Shown here one piece after another: positions 43,171-52,625 of a stretch of DNA of 64,000 nt (positions are counted from its first letter, which is position 1; every line of letters starts with the position of its first letter). The stretch is from positions 1-64,000 of the forward strand of contig JBMOKJ010000008.1 of the NCBI GenBank assembly GCA_049315325.1, written 5' to 3'. The notes below the pieces were generated by a model, which saw only the letters and a program-made list of their open reading frames with translations, searched no databases and had not been told where the DNA came from. The stretch comes from CAXXIC01 sp049315325 (GTDB lineage: Bacteria; Bacteroidota; Bacteroidia; Bacteroidales; UBA7332). Both the position numbers and the translations under genes were made by a program.

Positions 43171-43309
43171 CTTTTTGTACAATATTTACTTCGATTTAAA
43201 GAAAATTTGCTTATTATTGCTGTGTTAATTCGTTTCAAAACTCGTATATAATCATATTTTGCCTACGGATTACATTTTCTTGAATATGAACTGATCATTT
43301 ATCATCTAT

Positions 43310-46300
43310 ATGAGACGAGCTATTTCTATCCAACACAACTTACACGGTTTTGTATTGAGTCTAATACTACTCTTCTCAACGGCTAATTTGTCGGCTGTAG
43401 AAACTGGATTTTACATCAATGAAACTTTTCGAGGCACATCCACTAATGTGGTAACTTTTGGAGGAAATCCGAAAAAAGCGTATTTGACTTCGACTGTGAT
43501 TGACCCTGAAGGTGATGGGTGGTTGCGATTGACAAGCGACGAACAAGAGCAAAAAGGATATGCTATTATGAACCAACCATTTGCTTCGTCAAATGGGGTT
43601 TTGATTGATATGGAATTTATGATTTGGCGTTCGCATTCCGATGGTTTTGGGGGAGCTGATGGCTTTTCTATTTTTCTCTACGATGCTACCGTTTCACCAT
43701 TTGCAATGGGTGGATTTGGCGGCTCATTAGGGTATGCACAACGCACAGTAAATGGTGTTGCTGAGCCTGGTCTATCAGGCGGTTATGTTGGAATTGGTTT
43801 TGACGAATATGGCAATTTTAGCAATTTCAGCGAGGAACGCGATGGGGGTATAGGTTTTGGCCGTACTCCAAACACAATAGGAATTAGAGGCCCTGGAATC
43901 AAAGCTGACAATTGGTTTCACGGTTACAATTGGATGGCTGGAAATACAAATCTAGGTTTTAGTCTACAGGCTGGGGAAAAGCCGTCGCGTCCGCTAGAAT
44001 CTGCTCATTATAGAAGGGTTCAGGTTGAAATAACTCCAATTGCAAGTGGTTTCTTTACCATTACAGTCAGAATGATGACTCAAAAGAATGGGACATTTGC
44101 TACCGTATTAGGTCCTTATACTCTTCCGGAAGTTCCACCATCACTCCTAAAACTAGGACTTGCAGCTTCTACAGGTCAATCAATTAATTCGCATGAAATC
44201 AGAAACCTAGTTATCACCTCTTCTGGCGGTATCAGAACTTTGAAATCAGTGGATAAGACCTACGCAAAAGTTGGAGATCAACTGACTTATTCTATAGATG
44301 TTTACAATCAAACTGACCAAAAAGCAACGGGTCTAATTCTTAGAGATACATTAAGCAAAATTACACCTAATTTCAAAGTGACTAGTGTTACTTTTGACAA
44401 CCATGGCGATGCTTCAACCACGGCGTCTAATTATTCAACTACTGATTTGTCTAATGTTACAATGGATGTTGCACCAATCAGTCGTGGAACGTTAATTATT
44501 CAGGGGAATGTGACTGGATATCCCGAAGGTGGAGTTTTGACTAATTATGCAACAGTCGATTTAGCTTCATCTGGAATTGTAGATAAGGATATGGTAAACA
44601 ATACCTCTTTTGCATCTACAATTATTGAATTGGCTAATGCTCCAGATTTTATTATCGCCCAATCAGCAAATAGTGTTTGCATTGCTCCTGCAAATACAAA
44701 TACCTTAGCTTTGACTGTTTCGAATAAAGGGAAATCAGCGAGTACTCTTGGTAGTGTGGTGACTGTTAAAGACACTATTCCAAGTGGATTGCGAGTTGTT
44801 GGTACACCTGGTGGAACAGGTTGGACTACAACACATGTTGGTAATGCATATGCTTTTACAAGAAGTGATATTTTAGCGAAAAGCAGCAACTTCCCTGACA
44901 TTTCCTTTGTAGTGGAGCAGATTGGCTCTACACCAAATTTATCATGGGTGAATACTGCAAGTGTTACCAACGAAAATGATTTGGCCAACAGTAACAACAA
45001 ATCAACACCATTGACTTTATATTCTCCTGCCAATGTTGATGCTGGATTGGATCAAACTGTTTACAGTTCAGGTGTTGTAACGTTAGCAGGGTCATCACCA
45101 GGTGCATGGAACGGTGTGTGGTCTGTTGCAAGTGGATCTGCAAATATATCAAATCTGAATTTGCCAAATTCTACTGTTACATTACAACCGAATACAACCG
45201 CAACATTGCGTTGGACATTGTCAAATGGCGATTGCTCTTATTTTGACGAAGTGAATATAGCATATTATTTGCCAAAAGTGACTCTGTTGAAGGAAGTGTC
45301 AAATCCTCAAACTTTCAAGCTTGGGTCTAAAATAGATTACTCTTTTACCATTACGAATGCAGGTTTAGCAACTTTGTCTAATGTAGTATTAACAGATGCT
45401 TTGTTACCGTCTGCACCTGTTTATTTAAGTGGTGATCTAAATCTGAATTCAAAATTAGATATTGGAGAAAGTTGGATTTATACTGGTAGTTACACTGTTA
45501 AACAATCAGATGTTGATACAGGTAGTTTTAAAAACACTGCATCAATAACTTGTAATGACCCGCTTGGCAATCCAGTTAGCGATGTATCTGGTACTGCCAC
45601 CAATAACGATACGGAAACCACGACGCCAATTGAACACCTAAATAAAGTGACACTATTAAAAAACCTCTCAAACATAGGACCATTTAAGCTTGGGGATGAG
45701 ATTCAATATTCGTTTGAAGTATCAAATAGTGGAACAACAACTCTTTCAGCTGTAAATCTAGTGGACAATAAGTTGCCAGTATCACCTGTTTACAAGGATG
45801 GAGATAACAATAGTAATTCAAAATTAGATGTAGGCGAAGTTTGGACTTATACCGGCACTTACCGTGTTAAACAGACAGATGTGAATTTTGGTAAAGTTTC
45901 AAACATTGCAACAGTCTACACAAAAGACAATAATGGGGTAGAAGTAAGTGATGTTTCTGGAAATAATGTGCCAACTGTCGCCTATTTGGGAGAAGGAAAG
46001 ATAACATTGGTCAAAGAGGTAGATACATTGATTACTAAAGCACCTTTTGTTCTCAACGATAGTATTATCTATAAATTTACGCTGAACAACATTGGTGAAG
46101 TCCCACTTTCGACAGTAGTTTTGACCGATTTGAAATTTGCACTCTCTTCACCTCCAGTTTACAAGAGCGGTGATGTGAATAAAAATAACATTTTGGATAA
46201 AACAGAGACCTGGATCTATCGTGGAAAATATTATATTTCTCAAGCAGATGTTGATGTGGGTAAAGTGATCAACTCCGCTTTAGTGACATCAAAATACGAC

Positions 46301-47293
46301 AATGGATTTGAGATAAAAGCAGCAAGTGATAGTTCAGGAACCAAGCCTATAACTGACGACCCAACGATTACTCCGATTGTTAATTTGGCTAAAGTTGCAC
46401 TTGTTAAGAACATCACAAATGGCCCAAAATTCAAAATAGGACAAGACATAAATTACCTATTCACAGTAAAAAATCTTGGAACTGTAACTCTGCGTAATGT
46501 GATTATAACCGATCCGAAGATTGATGATACACCACTTTATCTATCGGGAGACAACAATAGCAATAGCATTCTTGACCCAAAAGAGAGTTGGTCGTTCTCA
46601 GCTCACCATACTGTAACTCAAGCAGATGTTATTGCTGGTGTTTACAATAATAGCGCAATTGTCAATACCAAAGACGGTCGCGGTAATACTGTTTCTGATA
46701 TTTCTGGAACATTTGATACAAACGATCTTCCTACCCCAGCTACAATCGACCAAGGGCCGATAGCGAATGACGATGCAGCACAAACAACGCAAGTTTCTCC
46801 TGTAACAATCGATGTTCACTTCAACGATACTCAGGGAGGTAGTCCTATTGACGTGACAACGATCGAAATAACTGCTCAACCATTGAATGGAATTGTAACG
46901 ATTGTTCAAGGTGGACAAATAGTCTACACTCCAGTGAAAGGATTTACCGGGGATGATACATTTAACTATCGTGTAAAAGACGACAAAGGTAATTGGTCTA
47001 ATATTGCAGTAGTTACAGTTACTGTTGCACCTAATAGATTAGTCATTCCGAATGCATTCTCTCCGAATGGTGATGGAATAAATGATCAATTTGTAATAGG
47101 AGGACTTGCCAATTTCGATGATGCAAAATTAATAGTTTACAATCGTTGGGGAAATGAAGTTTATAAGAGTGAAACCTATCGTAACGATTGGAATGGTTAT
47201 GGATTGAATAATGGAACTTATTATTACCTTTTGAATTTGACAACGGGTGGAAAAAGTTATCAACACAAAGGATGGATTTTAATTGAACGATAG
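43310..47293 (+). CDS. Large surface adhesin: lectin-like domain, DUF11-type repeats and T9SS type B sorting domain
   Basis: A 1327-residue secreted protein with a signal peptide (LHGFVLSLILLFSTANLSAV). Residues about 25-305 resemble a bacterial L-type lectin (DGFGGADGFSIFLYD, GYVGIGFDEYGNFSNFSEE). DUF11-like modules occupy about 310-570, and an Ig-like module begins at VDAGLDQTVYSSG. Four DUF7507-like repeats follow (about 655-1145), then a cadherin-like module (NDDAAQTTQVSPVTIDVHFN). The C-terminal 90 residues are the gliding-motility/type B sorting domain (IPNAFSPNGDGINDQFVIGG, VYNRWGNEVYKS, GTYYYLL). It should cross the outer membrane by the type IX system and stay on the surface. A PorP/SprF protein and an OmpA protein follow directly. 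Confidence 0.9.
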   Translation: MRRAISIQHNLHGFVLSLILLFSTANLSAVETGFYINETFRGTSTNVVTFGGNPKKAYLTSTVIDPEGDGWLRLTSDEQEQKGYAIMNQPFASSNGVLIDMEFMIWRSHSDGFGGADGFSIFLYDATVSPFAMGGFGGSLGYAQRTVNGVAEPGLSGGYVGIGFDEYGNFSNFSEERDGGIGFGRTPNTIGIRGPGIKADNWFHGYNWMAGNTNLGFSLQAGEKPSRPLESAHYRRVQVEITPIASGFFTITVRMMTQKNGTFATVLGPYTLPEVPPSLLKLGLAASTGQSINSHEIRNLVITSSGGIRTLKSVDKTYAKVGDQLTYSIDVYNQTDQKATGLILRDTLSKITPNFKVTSVTFDNHGDASTTASNYSTTDLSNVTMDVAPISRGTLIIQGNVTGYPEGGVLTNYATVDLASSGIVDKDMVNNTSFASTIIELANAPDFIIAQSANSVCIAPANTNTLALTVSNKGKSASTLGSVVTVKDTIPSGLRVVGTPGGTGWTTTHVGNAYAFTRSDILAKSSNFPDISFVVEQIGSTPNLSWVNTASVTNENDLANSNNKSTPLTLYSPANVDAGLDQTVYSSGVVTLAGSSPGAWNGVWSVASGSANISNLNLPNSTVTLQPNTTATLRWTLSNGDCSYFDEVNIAYYLPKVTLLKEVSNPQTFKLGSKIDYSFTITNAGLATLSNVVLTDALLPSAPVYLSGDLNLNSKLDIGESWIYTGSYTVKQSDVDTGSFKNTASITCNDPLGNPVSDVSGTATNNDTETTTPIEHLNKVTLLKNLSNIGPFKLGDEIQYSFEVSNSGTTTLSAVNLVDNKLPVSPVYKDGDNNSNSKLDVGEVWTYTGTYRVKQTDVNFGKVSNIATVYTKDNNGVEVSDVSGNNVPTVAYLGEGKITLVKEVDTLITKAPFVLNDSIIYKFTLNNIGEVPLSTVVLTDLKFALSSPPVYKSGDVNKNNILDKTETWIYRGKYYISQADVDVGKVINSALVTSKYDNGFEIKAASDSSGTKPITDDPTITPIVNLAKVALVKNITNGPKFKIGQDINYLFTVKNLGTVTLRNVIITDPKIDDTPLYLSGDNNSNSILDPKESWSFSAHHTVTQADVIAGVYNNSAIVNTKDGRGNTVSDISGTFDTNDLPTPATIDQGPIANDDAAQTTQVSPVTIDVHFNDTQGGSPIDVTTIEITAQPLNGIVTIVQGGQIVYTPVKGFTGDDTFNYRVKDDKGNWSNIAVVTVTVAPNRLVIPNAFSPNGDGINDQFVIGGLANFDDAKLIVYNRWGNEVYKSETYRNDWNGYGLNNGTYYYLLNLTTGGKSYQHKGWILIER
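45274..46750 (+). repeat. Four tandem DUF7507-like repeats with acidic metal-loop motifs
   Basis: Repeats start near 45274, 45643, 45998 and 46391, each about 120-130 codons. Each begins KVTLLKEV-like and contains an EF-hand- or dockerin-like loop: GDLNLNSKLDIGESW, GDNNSNSKLDVGEVW, GDVNKNNILDKTETW, GDNNSNSILDPKESW. The DNA has diverged, so these are not recent copies. Confidence 0.82.
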
Positions 47294-47322
47294 ATTTGAA
47301 AAGCGATTTAAATATTTTGCAA

Positions 47323-48321
47323 ATGAGTATCAAAAAAACAAAAGAACTGATTATTATGCTATTGCTATCATGTGTGTCAGCTTTAGCTCAACAAAATATA
47401 CAGTTTACTCAATATATGTTCAATACATTGAGCATAAACCCAGCTTATGCGGGTTACAAAGAACAGTTATTTTTGCAGATGACTTATCGATCGCAGTGGG
47501 TTTCAATGGTTGATCCTCCTCAAACAATGCAAGTTTCGGTTGATGGAATAACCAATAATCCAAATAAACAGGTTGGACTTGGATTGCAATTAACTACTGA
47601 TAAATTGGGACCTCAATCGTCAACTTCGCTATATGCAAATTATGCGTACCGAATTCAACTCGATGAAGAGGATAGCAAGCGTCTCTGTTTTGGATTAGGT
47701 GCTGGAATAACACAGTATGGTTTGGATGAGACTAAAATTCTCACGAATACGCCAAATGATCCAGTATTTAATAACACTACTTTAACTAATTATGTTCCGG
47801 ATATACGATTTGGTATATATTATTATACTTCAAAATGGTATTTAGGCATGTCTGTTCTAGATATGTTAGCGAATACCGTTGGCAAAAGTATTCTATCTTT
47901 AGATAAGATGAATATTATTCGTAATCCCCATTTTTATTTGGTGTCTGGAATCTTATTTGAAGTGAATGATTTTATAAAATTCAGGCCTAGTGTACTCGTA
48001 AAAGAAGATTTTAAAGGTCCAACTTGTTTCGATTTAAGTGGTTTAATTGTGTATAAAAATCGCTTTGGTTTTGGTGGTACATATAGAACTGGCATAAATA
48101 CTTGGCCAAAAGAGTATGGGTTTCAATCTATTGCACTTAAACGGTACAATACAATAGCTGGTATTATACAGTTTGAATTATCCGACGCTCTAAAACTTGT
48201 GTACTCTTATGATTATGCAATTAATGGATTGCAAGTTGCTCAGTTTGGTTCGCACGAAATTACTTTAGGATGGACTATTCCAACTAAATCTCAACGACTG
48301 CTAAGTCCACGATTTTTCTAG
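47323..48321 (+). CDS. PorP/SprF-family type IX secretion outer membrane protein
   Basis: A 332-residue protein from the ATG at 47323, which begins a signal peptide (ELIIMLLLSCVSALAQQ); an in-frame TTG upstream is less likely. The mature start NIQFTQYMFNTLSINPAYAG is the PorP/SprF hallmark, and the rest reads as a beta-barrel. SprF helps the SprB adhesin reach the surface in Flavobacterium. PorP is part of the T9SS in Porphyromonas. Here it starts 29 bases after an adhesin with a type B sorting domain, so it is probably the dedicated partner of that adhesin. Confidence 0.92.
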   Translation: MSIKKTKELIIMLLLSCVSALAQQNIQFTQYMFNTLSINPAYAGYKEQLFLQMTYRSQWVSMVDPPQTMQVSVDGITNNPNKQVGLGLQLTTDKLGPQSSTSLYANYAYRIQLDEEDSKRLCFGLGAGITQYGLDETKILTNTPNDPVFNNTTLTNYVPDIRFGIYYYTSKWYLGMSVLDMLANTVGKSILSLDKMNIIRNPHFYLVSGILFEVNDFIKFRPSVLVKEDFKGPTCFDLSGLIVYKNRFGFGGTYRTGINTWPKEYGFQSIALKRYNTIAGIIQFELSDALKLVYSYDYAINGLQVAQFGSHEITLGWTIPTKSQRLLSPRFF

Positions 48322-48350
48322 TATAAAATCAATTAATAACTTTTTTTGTT

Positions 48351-50294
48351 ATGAAATTTCTGAAAATAAACCGTGTAAATTTACTTTTGCTTTTTTTTAC
48401 ATATTCAACCGTTTTCTTTGCTCAAGAACAAATGGGGCTTAGGGATAAAGCCGATAAGCTTTTCAACGAATTCCAGTACGCTAAAGCAGCCGTTCTGTAT
48501 GCAAAATTGAATGATACTACCACACCAAAGCTAAAAGACATGGAACGCTTAGCTTTTTGTTTTTATAAAATGAACAAATATACTGATGCGGAAATTTGGT
48601 ATGCTCGTGTAATTGCATCAAAAGAAAGTAGCCCTGAAAACTTGATAAAATATGGTGAAATACTGAAAGCTAATGCATTATATCCAAAAGCAAAGAAAAT
48701 ATTGAAGCAATATGGAACACTCAGTGGAAGACCAGAGGACGTTGCAATCGCAATATCCGGTTGCGATTCGGCTCAGTTGTGGATGGCAAATCCTACTAAA
48801 TATAAAATAAGAAATGAAGTTGCAATAAATACAGAAAATTCAGAATTTGCACTTTTTCCAACTAGTGGTAAAGCATATTATGCAGGAGAACCTGTTGGAG
48901 ATGAAGGCGATAAAAAATATGGCTGGACAGGGAACTCTTTTCTACGCGTATTTACTGCCACAAAAGCACCAAATAGCAATGCTTTATCTCAACCAGAATT
49001 GGCCTCTAAGGATTTAAATCGTGAAGCTTATCACGTAGGTCCTATTTCGGCAAATAGAGCTGGGGATATGTTTTTTGTGACGAGAACTTATCCTGGAAAG
49101 AAAGGCGTTTTGAAAAAAGATAGCCGTGGGCAATACCTCACCAATAATATGGAGCTTTTTATACAACCAAACGTATATGGAAAATGGCAAGAACCAACTC
49201 CTTTTGCGTATAATAATGTGAAGCAATATTCAGTTGGTCATGCTGCTATTTCGCCAAATGGCAAGGTGCTTTACTTTGTTTCGGATATGCCTGGGGGCGA
49301 AGGTGGCACCGATATTTGGTATTGTGAGTTGGAGCCAGATGGTAGCTGGAGTCCATGCCAAAATGCTGGTTCAATTAATACAAAAGAGGATGAACTTTTC
49401 CCCACTATGTCGGCAGATGGAACGTTGTATTACTCGACCCGTGGACTTCCTGGGATGGGTGGCTTGGATATTTTTAGAGTGAAAGGGTCTAAAGATGAGT
49501 GGTCAAAACCCATAAATATGCGTTACCCTATAAATTCTGCTGGTGATGATTTCCATTTCATCTTAAATGATTCAAAAACAGGTGGTTATCTCTCATCGAA
49601 CCGTAAGAATGGAAGAGGAGGCGATGATATCTATTCATTTACCATTCCTAAACCAAAAGTATTCCATTTTCTAAAAGCAACAGTTTTAAACAAAGTGACC
49701 AAAGTGAAGATTCCTGATGCTGCAGTCACATTGACTTCGGCGGGAACAATCTTGGCTAAACAATCTAGCAAAGTAGATGGAACAGTACTTTTTCAAGTAG
49801 ATGATCCGACTGACTACAACGTGCAAGCTGCAAAGGAGTCTTTCTACGCCGATTCGTTGAATGTGAAAATTGCTGATTCTGAAGTGAACGATACATTGAA
49901 AGTAACCCTCTATCTCGATCAGCTCTTTGAAAAAGGAAAAACTATCCGCATGGAAAATATACATTATAATTTCGATAAAGACGATATTCGCGCTGATGCA
50001 GCCATTATACTTGATAAATTGGTGGAAACTATGCACGAAAATCCGACCCTCAAAATCGAATTGGCATCGCATACCGATAGTCGTGGTACAGTCGAATACA
50101 ACCACAATTTATCGCAACGAAGAGCTCAATCAGCAGTCAATTACCTTGTGTCCAAAGGCATTGAACGTACCAGAATGATTGCACACGGATATGGCGAAAG
50201 TAAACTCCTAAATAAATGTAGCGATGGTGTTGAGTGTACCGACGATGAACATCAGGCAAACCGACGAACTGAATTTACCGTTCTAGAGTATTAA
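48351..50294 (+). CDS. OmpA-family protein with TPR-like and PD40 propeller regions
   Basis: A 647-residue protein. A signal peptide (LLLLFFTYSTVFFAQEQ) leads into TPR-like helices (about 25-130: KADKLFNEFQYAKAAVLYAK). PD40 propeller repeats follow (GHAAISPNGKVLYFVSDMPG, ELFPTMSADGTLYYSTRGLP). A carboxypeptidase-like segment (TVLNKVTKVKIPDAAVTL) precedes the C-terminal OmpA peptidoglycan-binding domain (IHYNFDKDDIRADAAIILDK, ELASHTDSRGTVEYN, LSQRRAQSAVNYL). The layout is that of PorE-like proteins of the type IX system. It probably anchors the export site to the wall. It begins 29 bases after the PorP/SprF gene. Confidence 0.92.
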   Translation: MKFLKINRVNLLLLFFTYSTVFFAQEQMGLRDKADKLFNEFQYAKAAVLYAKLNDTTTPKLKDMERLAFCFYKMNKYTDAEIWYARVIASKESSPENLIKYGEILKANALYPKAKKILKQYGTLSGRPEDVAIAISGCDSAQLWMANPTKYKIRNEVAINTENSEFALFPTSGKAYYAGEPVGDEGDKKYGWTGNSFLRVFTATKAPNSNALSQPELASKDLNREAYHVGPISANRAGDMFFVTRTYPGKKGVLKKDSRGQYLTNNMELFIQPNVYGKWQEPTPFAYNNVKQYSVGHAAISPNGKVLYFVSDMPGGEGGTDIWYCELEPDGSWSPCQNAGSINTKEDELFPTMSADGTLYYSTRGLPGMGGLDIFRVKGSKDEWSKPINMRYPINSAGDDFHFILNDSKTGGYLSSNRKNGRGGDDIYSFTIPKPKVFHFLKATVLNKVTKVKIPDAAVTLTSAGTILAKQSSKVDGTVLFQVDDPTDYNVQAAKESFYADSLNVKIADSEVNDTLKVTLYLDQLFEKGKTIRMENIHYNFDKDDIRADAAIILDKLVETMHENPTLKIELASHTDSRGTVEYNHNLSQRRAQSAVNYLVSKGIERTRMIAHGYGESKLLNKCSDGVECTDDEHQANRRTEFTVLEY

Positions 50295-50296
50295 GG

Positions 50297-50351
50297 AATT
50301 AAAAGAAGCAATTTCGAGATTACACTGAATCTGAAATTGCCTCTTTTAATT
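50297..50351. terminator. Terminator between the OmpA gene and the second TonB receptor
   Basis: Nineteen-base arms with one mismatch (starting AATTAAAAGAAGCAATTTC) flank a 17-base loop between convergent genes. Confidence 0.72.
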
Positions 50352-50362
50352 TTAGTAGTCAA

Positions 50363-52345
50363 TTACAATTTCACGATTACTCCAGCGTTAATCCAACTTC
50401 CGGGCTGACGTAAACCTCCTAAATCATAATAAGTTGTATTCGTTATGTTCGAACTTTCTACTTTAATCGTATAATATTTTTCACGCCAAGTTAATTTTGC
50501 ATCAATAGTAAGATAAGGATCATAAGGTAGTAATACACTGCTTGCATCAGTATAACTACCATTTCTTTTCCAATATGCCCCTACAACTCCAAGATTCAAT
50601 TTGGAGGTAAGCTCAATTTGAGTAGAGAGTGAAAATTTATATTTCAAATAATCAAGTGCATATTTAGAAATATAGTTTCCAGCATCTTTATCCGTTTCAA
50701 GTAAGCTGTAGCTCAGCTTTATATTTTTGACCACTTTGTCAAAAGAAACACCTGCAGAGACTTCCAGTCCTTTTGTAGTCATTTGTGTATAATTGACTGA
50801 ATGCCAAATAGTACTGTCCGGATTTGCATCTTTTATCCAGTCAATCATGTTGTTGATTTTACGTGTAAATGCATTTACAGAAGCAAAATAGTGCCCTTTT
50901 TGAAATTCAAGACCTAAATCAAAAGTAGTTGATTTTTCAGCACCAAGATTTGGATTGCTCATTTGTACTTTACTGCTGTAGAAAAGATCGAAAAATGTAG
51001 GCATACGAAGATTATGGTTCGCGTTTGCCGTTAATTTCAAATACGATAATACTTTATACTGTGCATTTATTCCCCAAAGCATCTCATAGCCAAATGGCGT
51101 AATTGCTTGCGTTATATTTGCTTCTGCTTGCAGTTGTTCGTAATTTATTTTATGTTTCAGAAATAAATTATATGAAGAACGACCCTTTTCTTTGTTATAA
51201 AACACATTTGATTCATTCGGAACTGCAATCGGATTAGCAATTACATTCCCCAAATTGTTACTGTAAATGTGGTTGAATTGCATATCGCCACCCATAAATG
51301 TTTTTCCAAAACTACTTATATATGATATTAACAGAGATGCACCAACATCATCTGTTCTGTGAAAATTCATATTTGTGCCTCTTATCCACTGATATTTATC
51401 GTAAACTCGTTTGTAGTTGATATTTGATGTAAACGAAAAATTGCCAAATTTTTTATTCCAACCAATTGATCCTAAACTCGTTTGGGTATGTTCATATTGA
51501 TTAGGGTTAGCAATGCCATAGAATCCATTAGAGCCAAAGGCTTTATCCTGAAACCCTGCTTGAATATCGAAAATTCCATATTCGTTTGCTGACTGCCGTA
51601 AATGCACAAATGCATTAGTTGTTTCGAAATCGGTATTAGCGATGTAACCATCCGATCGTTTGTGTGAAACAGCACCAAAGAGATTGGTGTTTTTGTAATG
51701 ATAATTTCCATCAAATCGGTAGAGCTGATAGCCGAATTGTCCGGCGTTAATTTCGCTGTTCAGATAGTTTTTGTTTGATGTACCAGTGATTAGATTGATA
51801 GCTCCTGTAATAGCTCCGGGAGTAGTGAGACCTTGTAGGAGGTTGATTTTATCGACAATTTCGATGTCGATGGGAAGTCCGAGATTTTGGTGTCCTGTGC
51901 GAGAGTCGGTGAAATTTACACCATTGAGGAAGATTAAGCTTTGGTCGAATGAACCACCACGAATGGAAAGATCGGCTTGAACGCCGCGTGTGCCTCGTTC
52001 GCGAATGTCGATACTGGCCGATTGACGAAGCGCACTTTCTGTACTGATTATAGGTAATCGATCAACGTCGCGTTTAGAGATTACTTGTTGTGTTGTGGTC
52101 AATCCTTGCAGGCTTTCCACTTTGCTTCCGACGACAGTCACCTCTTTCAGTTCTAGTTCTCGATCGCTGCTAAGTGAATCCTTAACCAATTTGTTTTCAC
52201 ACTTCGCAATAGGCGAACTAATCATTGAAAGGGTAGTGGCTAATACCCCAATTTTCACCACTTTGCCTAGGCTCGCAAAAGCAGCAAAGTTTTTTCGAGA
52301 CCATCGTCGAAAACAGAGCGATGAACTCAATTTTTCATTTTTCAT
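50363..52345 (-). CDS. TonB-dependent receptor with extended signal peptide
   Basis: A 660-residue outer membrane receptor from the ATG at 52345. It has a BtuB-like layout: TonB-box region (ELKEVTVVGSKVES), plug (TESALRQSASIDIRERGTRG, LSIRGGSFDQSLIFLNGVNF) and a barrel ending GSWINAGVIVKL. The N-terminus is unusual: MKNEKLSSSLCFRRWSRKNF, then AAFASLGKVVKIGVLATTL before the cleavage region. This long basic section before the hydrophobic core resembles extended signal peptides of large autotransporters. The ligand is unknown; no riboswitch or binding-protein gene accompanies it. TACCTTTG at 52392-52385 (minus) is a likely -7 element. Confidence 0.88.
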   Translation of the reverse strand: MKNEKLSSSLCFRRWSRKNFAAFASLGKVVKIGVLATTLSMISSPIAKCENKLVKDSLSSDRELELKEVTVVGSKVESLQGLTTTQQVISKRDVDRLPIISTESALRQSASIDIRERGTRGVQADLSIRGGSFDQSLIFLNGVNFTDSRTGHQNLGLPIDIEIVDKINLLQGLTTPGAITGAINLITGTSNKNYLNSEINAGQFGYQLYRFDGNYHYKNTNLFGAVSHKRSDGYIANTDFETTNAFVHLRQSANEYGIFDIQAGFQDKAFGSNGFYGIANPNQYEHTQTSLGSIGWNKKFGNFSFTSNINYKRVYDKYQWIRGTNMNFHRTDDVGASLLISYISSFGKTFMGGDMQFNHIYSNNLGNVIANPIAVPNESNVFYNKEKGRSSYNLFLKHKINYEQLQAEANITQAITPFGYEMLWGINAQYKVLSYLKLTANANHNLRMPTFFDLFYSSKVQMSNPNLGAEKSTTFDLGLEFQKGHYFASVNAFTRKINNMIDWIKDANPDSTIWHSVNYTQMTTKGLEVSAGVSFDKVVKNIKLSYSLLETDKDAGNYISKYALDYLKYKFSLSTQIELTSKLNLGVVGAYWKRNGSYTDASSVLLPYDPYLTIDAKLTWREKYYTIKVESSNITNTTYYDLGGLRQPGSWINAGVIVKL

Positions 52346-52487
52346 AAAAATAAAATTTGTGTTATTACTTAAAATTTGTCGGCACAAAGGTAGCTGTTTT
52401 TCGTTGAAAGCCCGAATTAATGCCAATTATAGAACTTATTTATTCGTTTTTGGTTCGAATTGACATTAAAATTGATTCCTTTATCAA

Positions 52488-52517
52488 TTGGAAAGAGAGA
52501 TTTTTTATGTAAGTTTG
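52488..52517 (+). promoter_or_regulatory. dnaN promoter
   Basis: TTG at 52488-52490 is followed after 19 bases by TAAGTTTG at 52510-52517. The leader to dnaN is about 100 bases. Confidence 0.66.
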
Positions 52518-52625
52518 CATTTCATAATTTTCAAAATAATATGAACGGTTAAAGAGCATTTTCAAACTTGAAGATGTTCTGATAATCTCAAACAATCGAA
52601 TTTTAACAATTAAAACTATAATGAG

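Noticed and set aside
45274..46750. Repeats that might be a CRISPR or recombination array
   Set aside because: They are about 360-390 bases long, in frame, diverged in DNA and encode protein modules.
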